This document shows, piece by piece, positions 54,312 through 64,000 of a stretch of DNA of 64,000 bases. The notes beneath the pieces are model-generated. The model saw only the letters and a list, made by a program, of their open reading frames with translations, was not told the DNA's origin and searched no databases. Location of the stretch: NCBI GenBank assembly GCA_030949705.1, contig JAUZSF010000003.1:1-64000 (forward strand), in the 5' to 3' direction. The DNA is from Robiginitomaculum sp. (GTDB lineage Bacteria > Pseudomonadota > Alphaproteobacteria > Caulobacterales > Maricaulaceae). Both the position numbers and the translations under genes were made by a program. Each line of letters opens with the position of its first letter. Position 1 is the first letter of the stretch.

Positions 54312-54965
54312 ATGTCCCTATCCGGTCCATGCCAAGCCCCCAAATCTGGCGGCGCCCCCAAATCTTTGATCATTTTATGCCATGGTTATGGCTCTAACGG
54401 GGATGACCTGATCGGGCTGGCCCCACATCTGGCACCAGCTTTGCCCGATACCGAATTTGTCGCCCCCAATGCACCACAGGCCGTGCCGGGGATGAGCGGG
54501 GCCTATCAATGGTTTGGCATTTCCAATCTGGACCCCAAAGTGATTGCGCAAGGTGCGCGTTCCGCCGGGCCAGTACTGGATGAATTTATTGATCAGGAAT
54601 TGGAACGCACCGGGCTTAGCGCCGACCGGCTGGCGCTGGTGGGGTTCAGCCAGGGTACCATGCTCAGCCTGCATGTGGGTCTGCGCCGTAAACAGCAGAT
54701 CGCAGGCATTTTGGGATATTCCGGGGCGCTGGCTATTCCGGAGGCCCTGCATGATGAAATGCAAAGCAAGCCGCCGGTGCAATTGATCCACGGCGATGCA
54801 GATGACGTCTTGCCGGTCAGCTTTATGGTCAATGCGCTGGAGGCATTGCGCGCCGAGGGGGTGGATGTGCGCTGGCATATCAGTCACCGGGTGCCCCATT
54901 CCATTGGCCAGGATGGACTGGCCATTGGCGGGCATTTTCTGCAAGAAGTGCTTGCGACAAAATAA
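54312..54965 (+). CDS. Alpha/beta hydrolase, phospholipase/carboxylesterase family
   Basis: A 217-residue serine esterase starting at MSLSGPCQAPKSGG (a longer frame to 54249 is discarded). Oxyanion block LIILCHGYGSNGDDL, nucleophile in ALVGFSQGTMLSLHVG, Asp in IHGDADDVLPVSF, and His in RVPHSIGQDGLA. The family (YpfH, EstB-like) hydrolyses short-chain esters; the substrate is unknown. Confidence 0.9.
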   Translation: MSLSGPCQAPKSGGAPKSLIILCHGYGSNGDDLIGLAPHLAPALPDTEFVAPNAPQAVPGMSGAYQWFGISNLDPKVIAQGARSAGPVLDEFIDQELERTGLSADRLALVGFSQGTMLSLHVGLRRKQQIAGILGYSGALAIPEALHDEMQSKPPVQLIHGDADDVLPVSFMVNALEALRAEGVDVRWHISHRVPHSIGQDGLAIGGHFLQEVLATK

Positions 54966-55103
54966 CCATTAGGCCAATCTGTCTTGGCAGCGTCACAAAT
55001 TATGCGTTAGTGTATTCAAGAATCAGAGTTGGAGTGATCACGCTTTCAAAGGGTCAAGTAGACATTTTACCTTGCCGGGCCAGCCAGATGGAGCGCGGCA
55101 CGC

Positions 55104-55673
55104 ATGACCGCCACGGCCGCCATAACGGCCAAGGCCCGCGGCTGGCCTTGTCTGATTTTGAACGCCGATTACCAACCGCTTAGCTATCATCCCTTATCGC
55201 TATTGCCCTGGAAAGAAGCCATCAAGGCGGTATTTTTGGACCGGGTCAACATTGTCGCCCAATACGATCACCGGGTGCATTCCCCAACGCAGAGCATGGC
55301 CTTGCCCAGTGTGGTGGCGCTAAAAGATTATGTAACGCAAAACCGGGTACCGGCCTTCACCCGTTTTAACGTGTTTTTGCGAGACGGGTTTTCCTGTGTG
55401 TATTGTGGCTCGGGGGAGGATCTGACCTTCGATCATCTCATTCCGCGCTCCAAAGGCGGGACGACCAAATGGGATAATATCGTCACCGCCTGTTCACCCT
55501 GTAACTTGCGCAAAGGTGGGCGCATGCCCAGACAGGCTGGCATGGTGCCGGCCCACCCGCCGCGCCGTCCGTCCTCGTTTGAGCTGCAGGCCCAGGGGCG
55601 GCGTTTTCCGCCCGGCTTTTTGCATGAAAGCTGGCTCGATTATCTCTATTGGGATGCCGAGCTGGAGGCCTGA
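55104..55673 (+). CDS. HNH endonuclease domain protein
   Basis: A 189-residue protein with the HNH fold in FSCVYCGSGEDLTFDHLIPR and TTKWDNIVTACSPCNLRKGG (two CxxC pairs, catalytic His). An N-terminal part (PCLILNADYQPLSYHPLSL) matches the widespread core HNH family found in many alphaproteobacterial chromosomes near housekeeping genes. Nuclease specificity is unknown; a restriction role is not implied. Confidence 0.9.
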   Translation: MTATAAITAKARGWPCLILNADYQPLSYHPLSLLPWKEAIKAVFLDRVNIVAQYDHRVHSPTQSMALPSVVALKDYVTQNRVPAFTRFNVFLRDGFSCVYCGSGEDLTFDHLIPRSKGGTTKWDNIVTACSPCNLRKGGRMPRQAGMVPAHPPRRPSSFELQAQGRRFPPGFLHESWLDYLYWDAELEA

Positions 55674-55676
55674 ATA

Positions 55677-56636
55677 TCAGGTGTCTTCAAAGAGTGGCGT
55701 AGAGAGATAACGTTCGGCAAAGCTGGGGATAATCACCACTATGCGTTTGCCGTCCATGCCTTCCTGAGCGCCTAAATCCAGGGCGGCTTTTAACGCCGCG
55801 CCTGAAGAAATGCCGCATGGCAGGCCTTCCAGGCGGGCAGCCAGACGCGCCATTTTAAAGGCGTCATCAGAGGTCACCGGTATTACCTGATCGACCATGG
55901 CGCGGTCCAGATTATCGGGAATGAAATTGGCCCCAATGCCCTGTATCTTGTGTGGACCCGGATCGCCGCCTTCCAAAAGCGGGCTTTCGGCGGGCTCCAC
56001 CGCCACTACTTTCAGGTCCGGCAGGCGTGGTTTTAAGGTATGAGCCACGCCGGTAATGGTGCCGCCAGTGCCAACGCCCGCCACAAAATAATCCAGCTGG
56101 CCATCGGTATCAGCCCAGATCTCTTCGGCGGTGGTGGTTTCGTGTATGGCGGGATTGGCAGGGTTTGAAAACTGCCGTGCCAGTACCGCCCCCGGGGTTT
56201 CGCGAACCAGTTCTTCGGCGCGGTCCAGCGCCCCCTGCATGCCTTTGGGGCCGGGGGTGAGGTCTATGGTTGCGCCCAAATGAGCCAGCATTTTGCGCCG
56301 CTCCATCGACATGGTTTCCGGCATGGTCAGGATCAGTTTGTAACCGCGCGCCGCGGCAACAAAGGCCAGCGCAATGCCGGTATTGCCAGAGGTTGGCTCG
56401 ACAATGGTGCCGCCGGGTTTCAAGACCCCTTGGGCTTCCAGGTCATCAATCATGGCCACGCCAATGCGGTCCTTGACTGAGGCCAGTGGATTAAAAAATT
56501 CCAGCTTGGCAAGAATTTCGGCCTGAACGCCATGGGCATCGGCCAGGCGCGAAAGACGCACCAAAGGGGTATTGCCCATGGTGGCGGGCATGTTGTCAAA
56601 AATCTTGCCGCGATTGGCGGTGGGGGTGTCGGTCAT
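55677..56636 (-). CDS. cysK: Cysteine synthase A
   Basis: A 319-residue PLP enzyme making cysteine from O-acetylserine and sulfide. PLP lysine in [16 protein letters not shown], the TSGNTGIAL phosphate loop, [10 protein letters not shown] and the glycine-rich [20 protein letters not shown] are intact. The C-terminal [10 protein letters not shown] cap is present. Monocistronic, no T-box or other cis-element seen. Confidence 0.95.
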   Translation of the reverse strand: MTDTPTANRGKIFDNMPATMGNTPLVRLSRLADAHGVQAEILAKLEFFNPLASVKDRIGVAMIDDLEAQGVLKPGGTIVEPTSGNTGIALAFVAAARGYKLILTMPETMSMERRKMLAHLGATIDLTPGPKGMQGALDRAEELVRETPGAVLARQFSNPANPAIHETTTAEEIWADTDGQLDYFVAGVGTGGTITGVAHTLKPRLPDLKVVAVEPAESPLLEGGDPGPHKIQGIGANFIPDNLDRAMVDQVIPVTSDDAFKMARLAARLEGLPCGISSGAALKAALDLGAQEGMDGKRIVVIIPSFAERYLSTPLFEDT

Positions 56637-56699
56637 GATGGAAACTCCGTTGCCAGCTTTATAAGGGCTAGTTTTATATGGGGACCGGTGGGCAACTTG

Positions 56700-57167
56700 C
56701 TAGACCCCTGTCGAGCCATAGCCGCCAGTGCCACGATCCGTATCGGGAAGTTCCAGGCTTTCCACCCAATCGACCTGTACCATGGGGGCAACAATCATCT
56801 GGGCAATGCGCATGCCGCGCGTGATTTCAAAGGTCTCATCCCCATGATTAATCAGCAGGATTTTCACCTCGCCGCGATAATCTGCATCAATGGTGCCGGG
56901 ACTGTTCAGCACCGTCAGGCCGTGTTTTAGCGCCAGGCCAGAACGGGGCCGGATCTGGGCTTCAAAGCCTTCGGGGATGGCAATGGCCAGCCCCGTGGGG
57001 ATCAGCGCCCGCGCGCCGGGGGCCAGTGTGATGGGAGCATCTTGGGGCACCGCGGCGCGCAAATCAGCCCCGGCGGCCAGTGCCGTGCCATAAGAGGGCA
57101 GTTCCAAACCGTCAAAATGGTCCAGTTTCTTTACGGCCAATGGGGGCCGGGTCGGTGTGTTTGTCAT
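56700..57167 (-). CDS. dut: dUTP diphosphatase
   Basis: A 155-residue trimeric dUTPase that hydrolyses dUTP. All five motifs are visible: [59 protein letters not shown] and the flexible C-terminal [10 protein letters not shown]. The start overlaps the coaBC stop by 4 bp (ATGA), and dut following coaBC is a common alphaproteobacterial order. Confidence 0.96.
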   Translation of the reverse strand: MTNTPTRPPLAVKKLDHFDGLELPSYGTALAAGADLRAAVPQDAPITLAPGARALIPTGLAIAIPEGFEAQIRPRSGLALKHGLTVLNSPGTIDADYRGEVKILLINHGDETFEITRGMRIAQMIVAPMVQVDWVESLELPDTDRGTGGYGSTGV

Positions 57168-58361
57168 GAAGTCGTCAATGCTTTCGTTATGGTTTCGGCC
57201 AGGCGTTCGGCCACATCTTTCTTGCTCATCAAAGGCCAGCTTTCCTCGCCTTCATCGCGGATCAGGGTCACCTGATTATCGGCGCCGCCCATGACAGCGC
57301 CCGAGACATCATTGGCGAGCAGCCAGTCGCAGTTTTTGCGCTTTTTCTTGGCCCGCGCATGATCCAACACATGGTCGGTCTCGGCGGCAAAACCAATGAC
57401 CAGGCCGGGGCGGGCCGGCTTGGGCAAAGCGCTGATAGAGGCCAGAATATCCGGGTTTTCGGTAAAGGTGAAAGCAGGCAGGGAACCTTTTTGCTTTTTG
57501 ATTTTGGTTTCACCCGCGCCCGCCACCCGCCAGTCAGCAACGGCGGCGGCAAAAAATGGCAATATCGGCGGGCAAGGTGGACTTGACCGCCTCAAACATT
57601 TGTCTGGCGGTTTCCACCGCGATCACATTTACCCCTTGGGGTGCGGGAATGCTCACCGGGCCGGTGATGTAACTGACCTTGGCGCCACGCTTTGCCAGCG
57701 CGGCGGCAATGGCCGCCCCCTGCCGCCCGGACGAGCGATTGGCGATATAGCGCACCGGATCAATTGGCTCATGCGTGGGGCCGGAGGTAATGAGAACATG
57801 CTTGCCGTTTAGCGGGCCAGGCGCGCCAAGGGCGGCTTTGGCGGCGGCAAATATGGCCTCGGGTTCGGCCAGGCGGCCATAACCAAATTCGCCGCAGGCC
57901 ATATCGCCCTCATCGGGGCCAACCATCATAATGCCATCTGCCTTTAAGGTCGCCAGATTGCGCCGGGTGGCGGCATGGTCCCACATGCGCACATTCATCG
58001 CCGGCGCGATCAGCACGGGGGCATTGGTGGCCAGCAAAAGCGTGGTGGCCAGATCATTGGCCAGCCCATGGGCCATTTTGGCCATCAGATCGGCGGTGGC
58101 CGGGGCAACAACAATCAGATCAGCGGCGCGCGATAGCTGGATATGGCCCATATTGGATTCATCATCGAGATCAAACAGGTCTTGATAGACCGGCTCGCCG
58201 GTCAGCGCGCTTACGGATAAAGGCGTGACAAACTCTGCCCCGGCGCGGGTCAGCACCGCCCGCACGCTGGCACCGGCCTTTCTGAAAAGTCGGATCAGTT
58301 CCAGCGATTTATAGGCCGCAATGCCACCGCCAATGATGATGGTTATGGATTTACCGTTCAT
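57164..58361 (-). pseudogene. coaBC: Phosphopantothenoylcysteine decarboxylase/synthase, apparent frameshift
   Basis: The CoaC half (SITIIIGGGIAAYKSLELIR; VVAPATADLMAKMAHGLAND; PAMNVRMWDHAATRRN; the PTHEPIDPVRYIANRSSGRQ junction) runs from 58361 to about 57550, where the frame reads IFCRRRC and stops. The CoaB half continues in the next frame from FAAAVADWRVAG to 57164. Removing one T from the T6 run at about 57556-57561 gives IFAAAVADWR, the expected reading. CoaBC is needed for coenzyme A synthesis, so a true break would be lethal unless another copy exists; a base-calling error is more likely. Co-transcribed with dut. Confidence 0.92.
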
Positions 58362-58421
58362 GAGCGCACTCTAGGCGATCACCAATGAATCGCAAAGTGC
58401 GATGGTGCAATCGCCAAGAAA

Positions 58422-58455
58422 AAGGCATGGACGCGTCCGCATCCATGCCTTGGTT
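58422..58455 (-). terminator. Terminator after the beta-oxidation operon
   Basis: A 10-bp inverted repeat (AAGGCATGGA / TCCATGCCTT) with a 10-nt loop. On the minus strand it is followed by T5-rich sequence, so it fits termination of fadB transcription, which enters from 58594. Confidence 0.72.
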
Positions 58456-58470
58456 TTCTCGTTACCACGA

Positions 58471-58586
58471 TCATCCTTCGACAAGCTCAGGATGAGGTCA
58501 GTGTATTATCCCACATGGTGAACTTGTCGAACCATAGAGGGGTTTTTGCAAGAACTGGATTGCCGGAACACGTCCGGCAATGACAG
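58471..58586. repeat. Palindromic intergenic repeats, second locus
   Basis: A CATCCTTCGACAAGCTCAGG-type palindrome ending GGATGAGGTCA lies at 58471-58500, and a TGGATTGCCGG/CCGGCAATGACA hairpin at 58556-58585. They match, in type, the repeats at 24947-25087. A short AACTTGTCGAACCAT segment sits between them. Confidence 0.65.
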
Positions 58587-58593
58587 ATAGACG

Positions 58594-60795
58594 TTAAGCC
58601 GCCTTTTTTTCCTTGCCAAAGCGGCCATAGAACGTTTCGCCGTTTTGAGCCATTTCGCGAAGCAAGTCCGGCACCGCATAGGCATCGCCACTGGTTTTGG
58701 CCAACTCGTCAGCACGCTTGACAAAGGCATCGGCACCAATGGTGTCGATGTAGGACAACACACCGCCAGTATAGGGCGCAAAGCCCCAGCCCAGGATCGA
58801 GCCAACATCGGCCTCGCGCGGATCCTTGACAATGCCTTCGGCCATACAGCGGGCGGCCTCGATGGCCTGTGCGTATAAAATGCGCTCTTTCAGGTATGCC
58901 GGGGTTGGCTGTTTGTCTTCAGGCAAAACGCCATTCTTGGCAAACTGGCCAAGTTCCGGCCACAGACGTTTTTTGCCATCTTCGCTGTAATCGTAAAAAC
59001 CCTTGCCGTTTTTGCGGCCCTTGCGGTCGTATTTCTCGATCATGGCGATCAGGATTTGTGCCGTCGGGCCTTCGATGGCCTCGGGGCCAAGATCGGCCTC
59101 GGTCTGTTTGATGATCTTGTAGCCAAGATCAATGGCCACCTCGTCCTGAAGACTCAGCGGTCCGACCGGCATGCCGGCCATGCGGGCGCTGTTTTCGATC
59201 AGTGCCGGCAATACCCCTTCGGAGAGCAGCGCCATGCCCTGTTCGATATAACGCATCACACAGCGATTGGCGTAAAAACCGCGGGTGTCGGAAACCACAA
59301 TTGGGGTTTTCTTGATTTTGGTGACAAAATCCAGCGCCCGGGAAATGGCGTAATCGGAGGTTTTATCGCCCACGATCAGCTCGACCAGCATCATTTTATG
59401 AACCGGCGAGAAGAAGTGAATGCCGATAAAGTTTTCCGGGCGCTTGCTGGCTTCGGCCAGGCCAGAGATCGGCAGGGTCGAGGTATTGGAGCCAAAAATG
59501 GCATCCTCGCGCATGTGCTCTTCGGCCATTTTGGTGATCTTGGCTTTCAGCTCGCGGTTTTCAAACACCGCTTCGACCACCAGATCAACATCTTTCATGA
59601 CGCTGTAATCGGTGGTGGGGGTGATGCGCGCCAAAATGGTATCGGCTTTGGCCTGATCCATTTTTTTGCGACTTACCCGTTTGGCCAGCTCTTTTTCGGC
59701 AAAGGCTTTGCCTTTTTCCGCACCGGCCATGTCTACATCCACCAGTGCCACTTCGATACCGGCCATGGCCGAGACATAGGCAATGCCCGCGCCCATAAAG
59801 CCTGCGCCGATCACGGCAATTTTGTTGATCGGGCCCTTTTTCTGCCCTTCAGGACGGGCACCGGCTTTGTCCAGTGCCTGTTTGGACAGGAAGATCGAGC
59901 GGATCATATTGCGGCTTTCCGGGCGCTGCATCAATTTGGTGAAATAGCGACATTCGATCCGCAGGCCGGCATCAATATCCACCTGCAGGCCTTCATATAC
60001 ACAGGACATGATATAGCGCTGGGCCGGATAATTGCCGTAGGTGTTTTTGCGGATCATCGGGGCAACGCCCATAAAGGTCTGTGCGCCTTTGGGGTGATAG
60101 GGGCCGCCGCCGGGAATGCGAAATTTTTCCTGATCCCAGGGTTGTTTGGCGTCCGGGTTGGCTTTCACCCAGGCTTTGGCCTTTTCAACCAGTTCTGCGC
60201 CCGGCGCGGTTTCATGAATGACGCCCAGGGCCAGCGCCTTGTCGGCATTGATCATTTTGCCCTGCATCATCAGGTCAAAGGCATTCATAGCCCCGATCAG
60301 ACGCGGCAGACGCTGGGTGCCGCCACCGCCGGGCAATACGCCGACCATGGCTTCGGGCAGGCCCAGCTTCAGTTTTGGGTTGTCCGAGGCCGCAATGCGG
60401 TAATGACAGGCCAGGGTGATTTCCAGACCACCGCCAAGGGCCAGCGCATTGATGGCCGCAGCCACCGGTTTGCCACAGGTTTCCAGCGCGCGGAAAATGT
60501 CGTTGATCTTGTACAATTCCTTGTACAGCGCGGCACTGCGCTCGTCTTCGGACATTTTGGCCGCTTCGCCAAAAATGCTGCCAAGGCCGGAAAGATCGGC
60601 CCCGGCGCAAAAGGAATTATCCTTGCCCGACGTGATTACCGCGCCTTTGATGGCGTCATCATCGGCAATTGTCTTGGTCACCTCGCCAATTTCGGCCAGC
60701 ACTTCGGGGGAAAGCACGTTCATGGTAGCATCGGGGCTGTTGAAGGTAACCAGCGCAATGCCGTCCTTGTCTATATCAATCGTAAAATGTTTCAT
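58594..60795 (-). CDS. fadB: Bifunctional enoyl-CoA hydratase / 3-hydroxyacyl-CoA dehydrogenase
   Basis: A 733-residue multifunctional beta-oxidation enzyme. The N-terminal crotonase half has [16 protein letters not shown], the [19 protein letters not shown] loop and catalytic Glu in [20 protein letters not shown]. The dehydrogenase half starts with the NAD motif [20 protein letters not shown] and keeps [20 protein letters not shown]. The start is placed at [12 protein letters not shown], after the AGGACAGAAGACA stretch; the upstream extension to 60861 is discarded. It lies just downstream of fadA. Confidence 0.95.
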   Translation of the reverse strand: MKHFTIDIDKDGIALVTFNSPDATMNVLSPEVLAEIGEVTKTIADDDAIKGAVITSGKDNSFCAGADLSGLGSIFGEAAKMSEDERSAALYKELYKINDIFRALETCGKPVAAAINALALGGGLEITLACHYRIAASDNPKLKLGLPEAMVGVLPGGGGTQRLPRLIGAMNAFDLMMQGKMINADKALALGVIHETAPGAELVEKAKAWVKANPDAKQPWDQEKFRIPGGGPYHPKGAQTFMGVAPMIRKNTYGNYPAQRYIMSCVYEGLQVDIDAGLRIECRYFTKLMQRPESRNMIRSIFLSKQALDKAGARPEGQKKGPINKIAVIGAGFMGAGIAYVSAMAGIEVALVDVDMAGAEKGKAFAEKELAKRVSRKKMDQAKADTILARITPTTDYSVMKDVDLVVEAVFENRELKAKITKMAEEHMREDAIFGSNTSTLPISGLAEASKRPENFIGIHFFSPVHKMMLVELIVGDKTSDYAISRALDFVTKIKKTPIVVSDTRGFYANRCVMRYIEQGMALLSEGVLPALIENSARMAGMPVGPLSLQDEVAIDLGYKIIKQTEADLGPEAIEGPTAQILIAMIEKYDRKGRKNGKGFYDYSEDGKKRLWPELGQFAKNGVLPEDKQPTPAYLKERILYAQAIEAARCMAEGIVKDPREADVGSILGWGFAPYTGGVLSYIDTIGADAFVKRADELAKTSGDAYAVPDLLREMAQNGETFYGRFGKEKKAA

Positions 60796-60814
60796 TGTCT
60801 TCTGTCCTGACAGC

Positions 60815-62020
60815 TTATACGCGTTCAATAATGGTGGCGGTGCCCATGCCGCCGCCCACACACAGGGTGGCGAGGCCGGTTTGTTTGCCAGTACGTTCCA
60901 GTTCGTCCAGAACCGTACCCAAAATCATTGCGCCAGTGGCGCCCAATGGGTGACCCATGGCAATGGCGCCGCCATTGACGTTCATGATCGCCGGATCGAT
61001 ATCAAAGGCCTGCATATGGCGCAGAACCACTGAGGCAAAGGCTTCGTTCAGCTCGAAAAGATCGATGTCGCGAACGTCCATGCCGGCTTTTTTCAGCGCT
61101 TTCTCGGTCACCGCAATGGGGCCGGTCAGCATGATGGTGGGTTCGGAACCAATGCTTGCCATGGAACGGAATTTGGCCCGTGGTTTCAGACCGGCCTTTT
61201 CACCGGCTTCTTTTGAGCCGATCAAAACCGCAGATGCGCCATCAACAATGCCAGAGGAATTGCCGCCGGTGTGGACGAAATTGATATATTCCACTTCGGG
61301 GTATTTCTGAATGGCGACATTATCCAGACCAATAAATTCAGACAAAGCCTGAAATGCAGAGTTCAGACCGCCAAGGCTTTGCATATCGGTGCCGGGACGC
61401 ATGTGCTCGTCATGATCCAAAATGGTCAGGCCCAGTTGATCTTTCACGGGCACGACGGAGTTTTTGAACCGGCCTTCTTTCCACGCCTTGGCCGCGCGTT
61501 TCTGGCTTTCCACCGCATAGGCATCCACGTCATCGCGGGAAAAGCCATACTTGGTGGCAATCAGATCCGCAGAAACCCCCTGGGGCACAATATTGTGATC
61601 AAAGGCAATTTCCGGGTCCACGCCCATGGCGCCGCCGTCTGAGCCCATGGGTACGCGGCTCATGGCCTCGACGCCGCCGGCCACAACAAAGTCGGCCTCG
61701 CCGCAAATGACTTTGGCCGCGCCCAGATTACAGGCCTCCAGCGCCGAGGCGCAAAAGCGGTTGATCTGAAAACCGGCGGTGCTTTCGGCGTAATTGGCAT
61801 TGATCACGGCCGAGCGGGCAATATTGGCACCTTCTTCACCAACCGGGGTCACACAGCCCAGGATCACATCATCCACCAGTGTGGTATCCAGATCGTTGCG
61901 GTCGCGCACGGCCTCCAATTGCTGGGTGGCCAGTTGCAGCGCGGTAATTTCGTGCAAAGAGCCGTTTTTCTTTTTGCCCCGCGGTGTGCGGATGGCATCA
62001 TATATATAGGCTTCAGTCAT
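60815..62020 (-). CDS. fadA: Acetyl-CoA C-acyltransferase (thiolase)
   Basis: A 401-residue thiolase starting at [20 protein letters not shown], preceded by AGGAGAA. The nucleophilic Cys is in [19 protein letters not shown], His in [15 protein letters not shown] and the second Cys in [13 protein letters not shown]. It cleaves 3-ketoacyl-CoA to acetyl-CoA and a shorter acyl-CoA. Together with FadB and the dehydrogenases upstream it forms a complete beta-oxidation operon; acetyl-CoA made here would feed the aceA-aceB shunt. Confidence 0.95.
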   Translation of the reverse strand: MTEAYIYDAIRTPRGKKKNGSLHEITALQLATQQLEAVRDRNDLDTTLVDDVILGCVTPVGEEGANIARSAVINANYAESTAGFQINRFCASALEACNLGAAKVICGEADFVVAGGVEAMSRVPMGSDGGAMGVDPEIAFDHNIVPQGVSADLIATKYGFSRDDVDAYAVESQKRAAKAWKEGRFKNSVVPVKDQLGLTILDHDEHMRPGTDMQSLGGLNSAFQALSEFIGLDNVAIQKYPEVEYINFVHTGGNSSGIVDGASAVLIGSKEAGEKAGLKPRAKFRSMASIGSEPTIMLTGPIAVTEKALKKAGMDVRDIDLFELNEAFASVVLRHMQAFDIDPAIMNVNGGAIAMGHPLGATGAMILGTVLDELERTGKQTGLATLCVGGGMGTATIIERV

Positions 62021-62102
62021 TGGGGAGTTCTCCTGATTTTGAATTTCTTTCCATCCCTGCTTGGGGGGACGGTGGCGGCGAAGCCGATGGAGGGGGCGCT
62101 TT

Positions 62103-63269
62103 TCACAGCGACCTCGCAATCAACAACTTCATGATCTCATTGGTGCCGCCATAAATGCGTTGCACCCGGGCGTCGGTAAACATGCGCGCGATGGGATATT
62201 CTTCCATATAACCATAGCCGCCAAAAAGCTGCAGGCATTCGTCCATCACCTTGCCCTCAGCGTCCGAGACCCAGTATTTGGCCATCGAAGCGGTGGTGGC
62301 ATCCAGCTCGCCTTTGAGGAGGCGTTCGGCACAATGATAGGTGAAGGTCTTGGCCACGGTTGCCAGGGTCTTGCATTCGGCCAGTTTGAACTGGGTATTC
62401 TGAAACGCAATAATCGGCTTTTTAAAGGCGTGACGTTCTTTGACATAGGCTATGGTTTCGCGCAGCGCATGTTCCATGGCGGCCACGGCCTGTACGGCAA
62501 TGTTCAGGCGCTCCTGGGGTAATTGCTCCATCAGCTGGTAAAAGCCTTTACCCTCTTCGGTACCCAAAAGGGCATCGGCAGGCAGTTCCACATCGTCAAA
62601 GAACAGCTCTGATGTGTCCTGAGCATGATTGCCAATTTTATCAAGATTGCGCCCGCGCTTGAAGCCTTCGGCATTGTCGGTTTCAACCACCATCAGCGAG
62701 ACGCCCTTGGCACCATCTTCGCCGGTCTTGGCCACCACAATCACCAGATTGGCGGTGCCGCCATTGGTGATAAAGGTTTTCTGGCCGTTCAGCACATAGC
62801 CATTGCCGGTCTTTTTGGCGGTGGTGCGAATGCCTTGCAGGTCCGAGCCAGCACCGGGTTCGGTCATGGCAATGGCCCCGACCATTTCGCCACTGGCCAG
62901 CTTTGGCAGCCATTTGCGTTTTTGCTCTTCCGTACCGTAATGCAAAATATAAGGCGCGACGATGGCATTATGCAGCGAAATGCCAAAGCCATCGACCCCG
63001 GCGCGGTGCAGCTCTTCCATAATGATCATTTCATGGCGGTAATCACCGCCTGCGCCGCCATATTCTTCGGGCATGGAGGCACAGAGAAGGCCCATGGCGC
63101 CCGCCTTGGTCCAGGCATCGCGATCCACAATGCCCTGCTTGCGCCATTTCTCGGACAAGGGGGCGCATTCGCGCTCGTAAAAGCCATAGGTGGCATCACG
63201 GAAGATGTTGATGTCTTCTTCGGTGTACCAGGCGGGAAGGGGAAAATCCAAAGCGTCTTCCATGATCAA
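62103..63269 (-). CDS. Acyl-CoA dehydrogenase (long-chain type)
   Basis: A 388-residue flavoprotein catalysing the first step of beta-oxidation. FAD/substrate blocks are [20 protein letters not shown] and [20 protein letters not shown]; the C-terminal [19 protein letters not shown] is the LCAD-like ending. In this class the catalytic Glu lies in an internal helix, here probably [10 protein letters not shown]. Met at residue 3 is an alternative start. It overlaps the upstream dehydrogenase gene by 4 bp. Confidence 0.93.
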   Translation of the reverse strand: MIMEDALDFPLPAWYTEEDINIFRDATYGFYERECAPLSEKWRKQGIVDRDAWTKAGAMGLLCASMPEEYGGAGGDYRHEMIIMEELHRAGVDGFGISLHNAIVAPYILHYGTEEQKRKWLPKLASGEMVGAIAMTEPGAGSDLQGIRTTAKKTGNGYVLNGQKTFITNGGTANLVIVVAKTGEDGAKGVSLMVVETDNAEGFKRGRNLDKIGNHAQDTSELFFDDVELPADALLGTEEGKGFYQLMEQLPQERLNIAVQAVAAMEHALRETIAYVKERHAFKKPIIAFQNTQFKLAECKTLATVAKTFTYHCAERLLKGELDATTASMAKYWVSDAEGKVMDECLQLFGGYGYMEEYPIARMFTDARVQRIYGGTNEIMKLLIARSL

Positions 63270-64000
63270 AACTCACTTGCGTCTAGGGCCATCAGGTTTT
63301 CAGCACCGGCTTCTACCCGGGCCAGGTGCATGGCGGATTGCGGCAGGATATGGCTGAGGAAAAACGCCCCGGTTTTCAGTTTGGTGGCGTAAAATGGCTC
63401 TTCATCCTTTTTGGCAATCGCCACTTTGGCCATTTTTGCCCACATGTATGAGAGCGCGGTCAGGGCAAAAAGGTGCAGGAAGTCGTGACTGCCCGCCCCG
63501 GCATTATCAAAATTGGAGAGCGAGTTTTCCATCAGCCAGGTGGTGGCGGCGTTCAGGCGCTCGCGCGCGGTGCGCAGGCCCTCAATAAAAGGCTTCAGAT
63601 CCGCATTCCCATCATTCTCGGCGATAAAGGCATCCAGTTCGCCCAGGAAGGTCATGATCGGGCGCCCCCCATGCATGGCCAGCTTGCGGCCCACAAGGTC
63701 CAGCGCCTGAACGCCATTGGCGCCCTCGTAAATCATGCCGATGCGGGCATCGCGCACAAATTGTGACATGCCCCATTCTTCGATATAGCCATGGCCGCCA
63801 TAAATCTGTTGGGCGTTGGTGGCATTGTGATAACCGCGATCGGTCAGGTAGGCTTTGATCACCGGGGTCATCAGGGCCATATAATCGCCGGCCTTTTCGC
63901 GGACTTTTTCATCGGGGCTGAGGTCTTCCAGATCGCCATGCAGGGCTGTCCAGTACAAAAAGGCGCGGCAGCCTTCGGTAATGGATTTATGCTCCAGCAA
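63266..64000 (-). CDS. Acyl-CoA dehydrogenase, C-terminal part (truncated by window)
   Basis: The last 244 residues of a second acyl-CoA dehydrogenase; the N-terminus lies beyond the window. The segment has AQQIYGGHGYIEEWGMSQFV, then RDARIGMIYEGANGVQALDL, which contains the catalytic-Glu region (YEG), followed by the C-terminal extension of the roughly 600-residue FadE-like subclass. It overlaps the next gene by 4 bp and begins the beta-oxidation operon visible here. Confidence 0.9.
   Translation of the reverse strand: MLEHKSITEGCRAFLYWTALHGDLEDLSPDEKVREKAGDYMALMTPVIKAYLTDRGYHNATNAQQIYGGHGYIEEWGMSQFVRDARIGMIYEGANGVQALDLVGRKLAMHGGRPIMTFLGELDAFIAENDGNADLKPFIEGLRTARERLNAATTWLMENSLSNFDNAGAGSHDFLHLFALTALSYMWAKMAKVAIAKKDEEPFYATKLKTGAFFLSHILPQSAMHLARVEAGAENLMALDASEF

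Noticed and set aside
57550..57600. Programmed frameshift in coaBC
   Set aside because: The family is known as one frame and the break sits in a plain T6 run with no slippery heptamer or stimulatory structure; base-calling error is simpler.
59056..60810. A 584-codon open frame on the plus strand
   Set aside because: It is antisense to fadB, whose motifs and length are unambiguous; the frame is open because of codon bias.
1..64000. CRISPR arrays, rRNA genes, luxI-type synthase, restriction-modification genes
   Set aside because: No regularly spaced repeats, no rRNA sequence and no recognisable synthase or methyltransferase/endonuclease pair were found in the window.

Overview
The window reads as a chromosomal segment of an alphaproteobacterium, possibly of the Kordiimonadales/Iodidimonadales type; that placement is a low-confidence inference. 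The main support is an Irr-like Fur regulator divergent from fabA-fabB-fabI, an arrangement known from alphaproteobacteria. Also consistent are a DUF2083-type regulator next to the glyoxylate-shunt genes, dense ATGA-overlapping operons, and a TonB-dependent receptor with no siderophore genes.

The left end (1-5000) is degenerate accessory DNA. It holds an xerC-like pseudogene, an IS5-family element with perfect 20-bp terminal inverted repeats and a frameshifted transposase, and two copies of one module. Each module is a broken luxR-type gene followed by an intact small helical ORF, and each small ORF has an upstream palindrome of the form CCTGT-N8-ACAGG (lux-box type).

From 5041 to 31960 the content is mostly core. 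It comprises a radC-map-thioesterase-permease operon, a TonB receptor, aceA/aceB with a divergent regulator and an inverted repeat between them, mscS, a TPR protein, a moeB-like E1 enzyme, a metallo-beta-lactamase-fold hydrolase, a hydroxyacid dehydrogenase, irr/fabA/fabB/fabI, an alkaline phosphatase lipoprotein, an AGCS symporter, a receiver protein, a repeat-rich peptidoglycan-binding protein, a VanZ-like protein, an AhpD-like protein and msrA.

A tRNA-Ser(GGA) at 32210-32300 is the left border of a roughly 3.2-kb island. The sequence at and just past the tRNA 3' end (32295-32369) recurs as a direct repeat at 35455-35530. Inside lie a DUF3883 nuclease-like gene with an in-frame TAG, a trypsin-like peptidase, the 5' ends of two phage tail-type genes, and truncated recombinase-associated and transposase genes. 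A LysR/methyltransferase pair and an IS6-family element follow.

The most striking gene is at 40057-40749: a eukaryotic-type Rho/Rac GTPase with P-loop, switch I, switch II and SAL motifs intact, preceded by a twin-arginine signal peptide and a strong Shine-Dalgarno. I know of no described bacterial system of this kind. It sits between a DUF418 membrane protein and a four-gene overlapping operon (Rieske oxygenase, FAD oxidoreductase, dimethylargininase-type hydrolase, APC permease) that looks like a pathway for methylated guanidino or amine compounds.

The right part (45.8-64 kb) carries a nitrilase, a large secreted protein of unknown function, mtnA/mtnP with an adenosine-deaminase lipoprotein and its permease, gluQ, an esterase, an HNH protein, cysK, dut, coaBC and a fatty-acid beta-oxidation operon that runs off the window. 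Several genes, including the normally essential coaBC, carry single extra bases in homopolymers of six or more. That pattern suggests base-calling errors as much as real gene decay.
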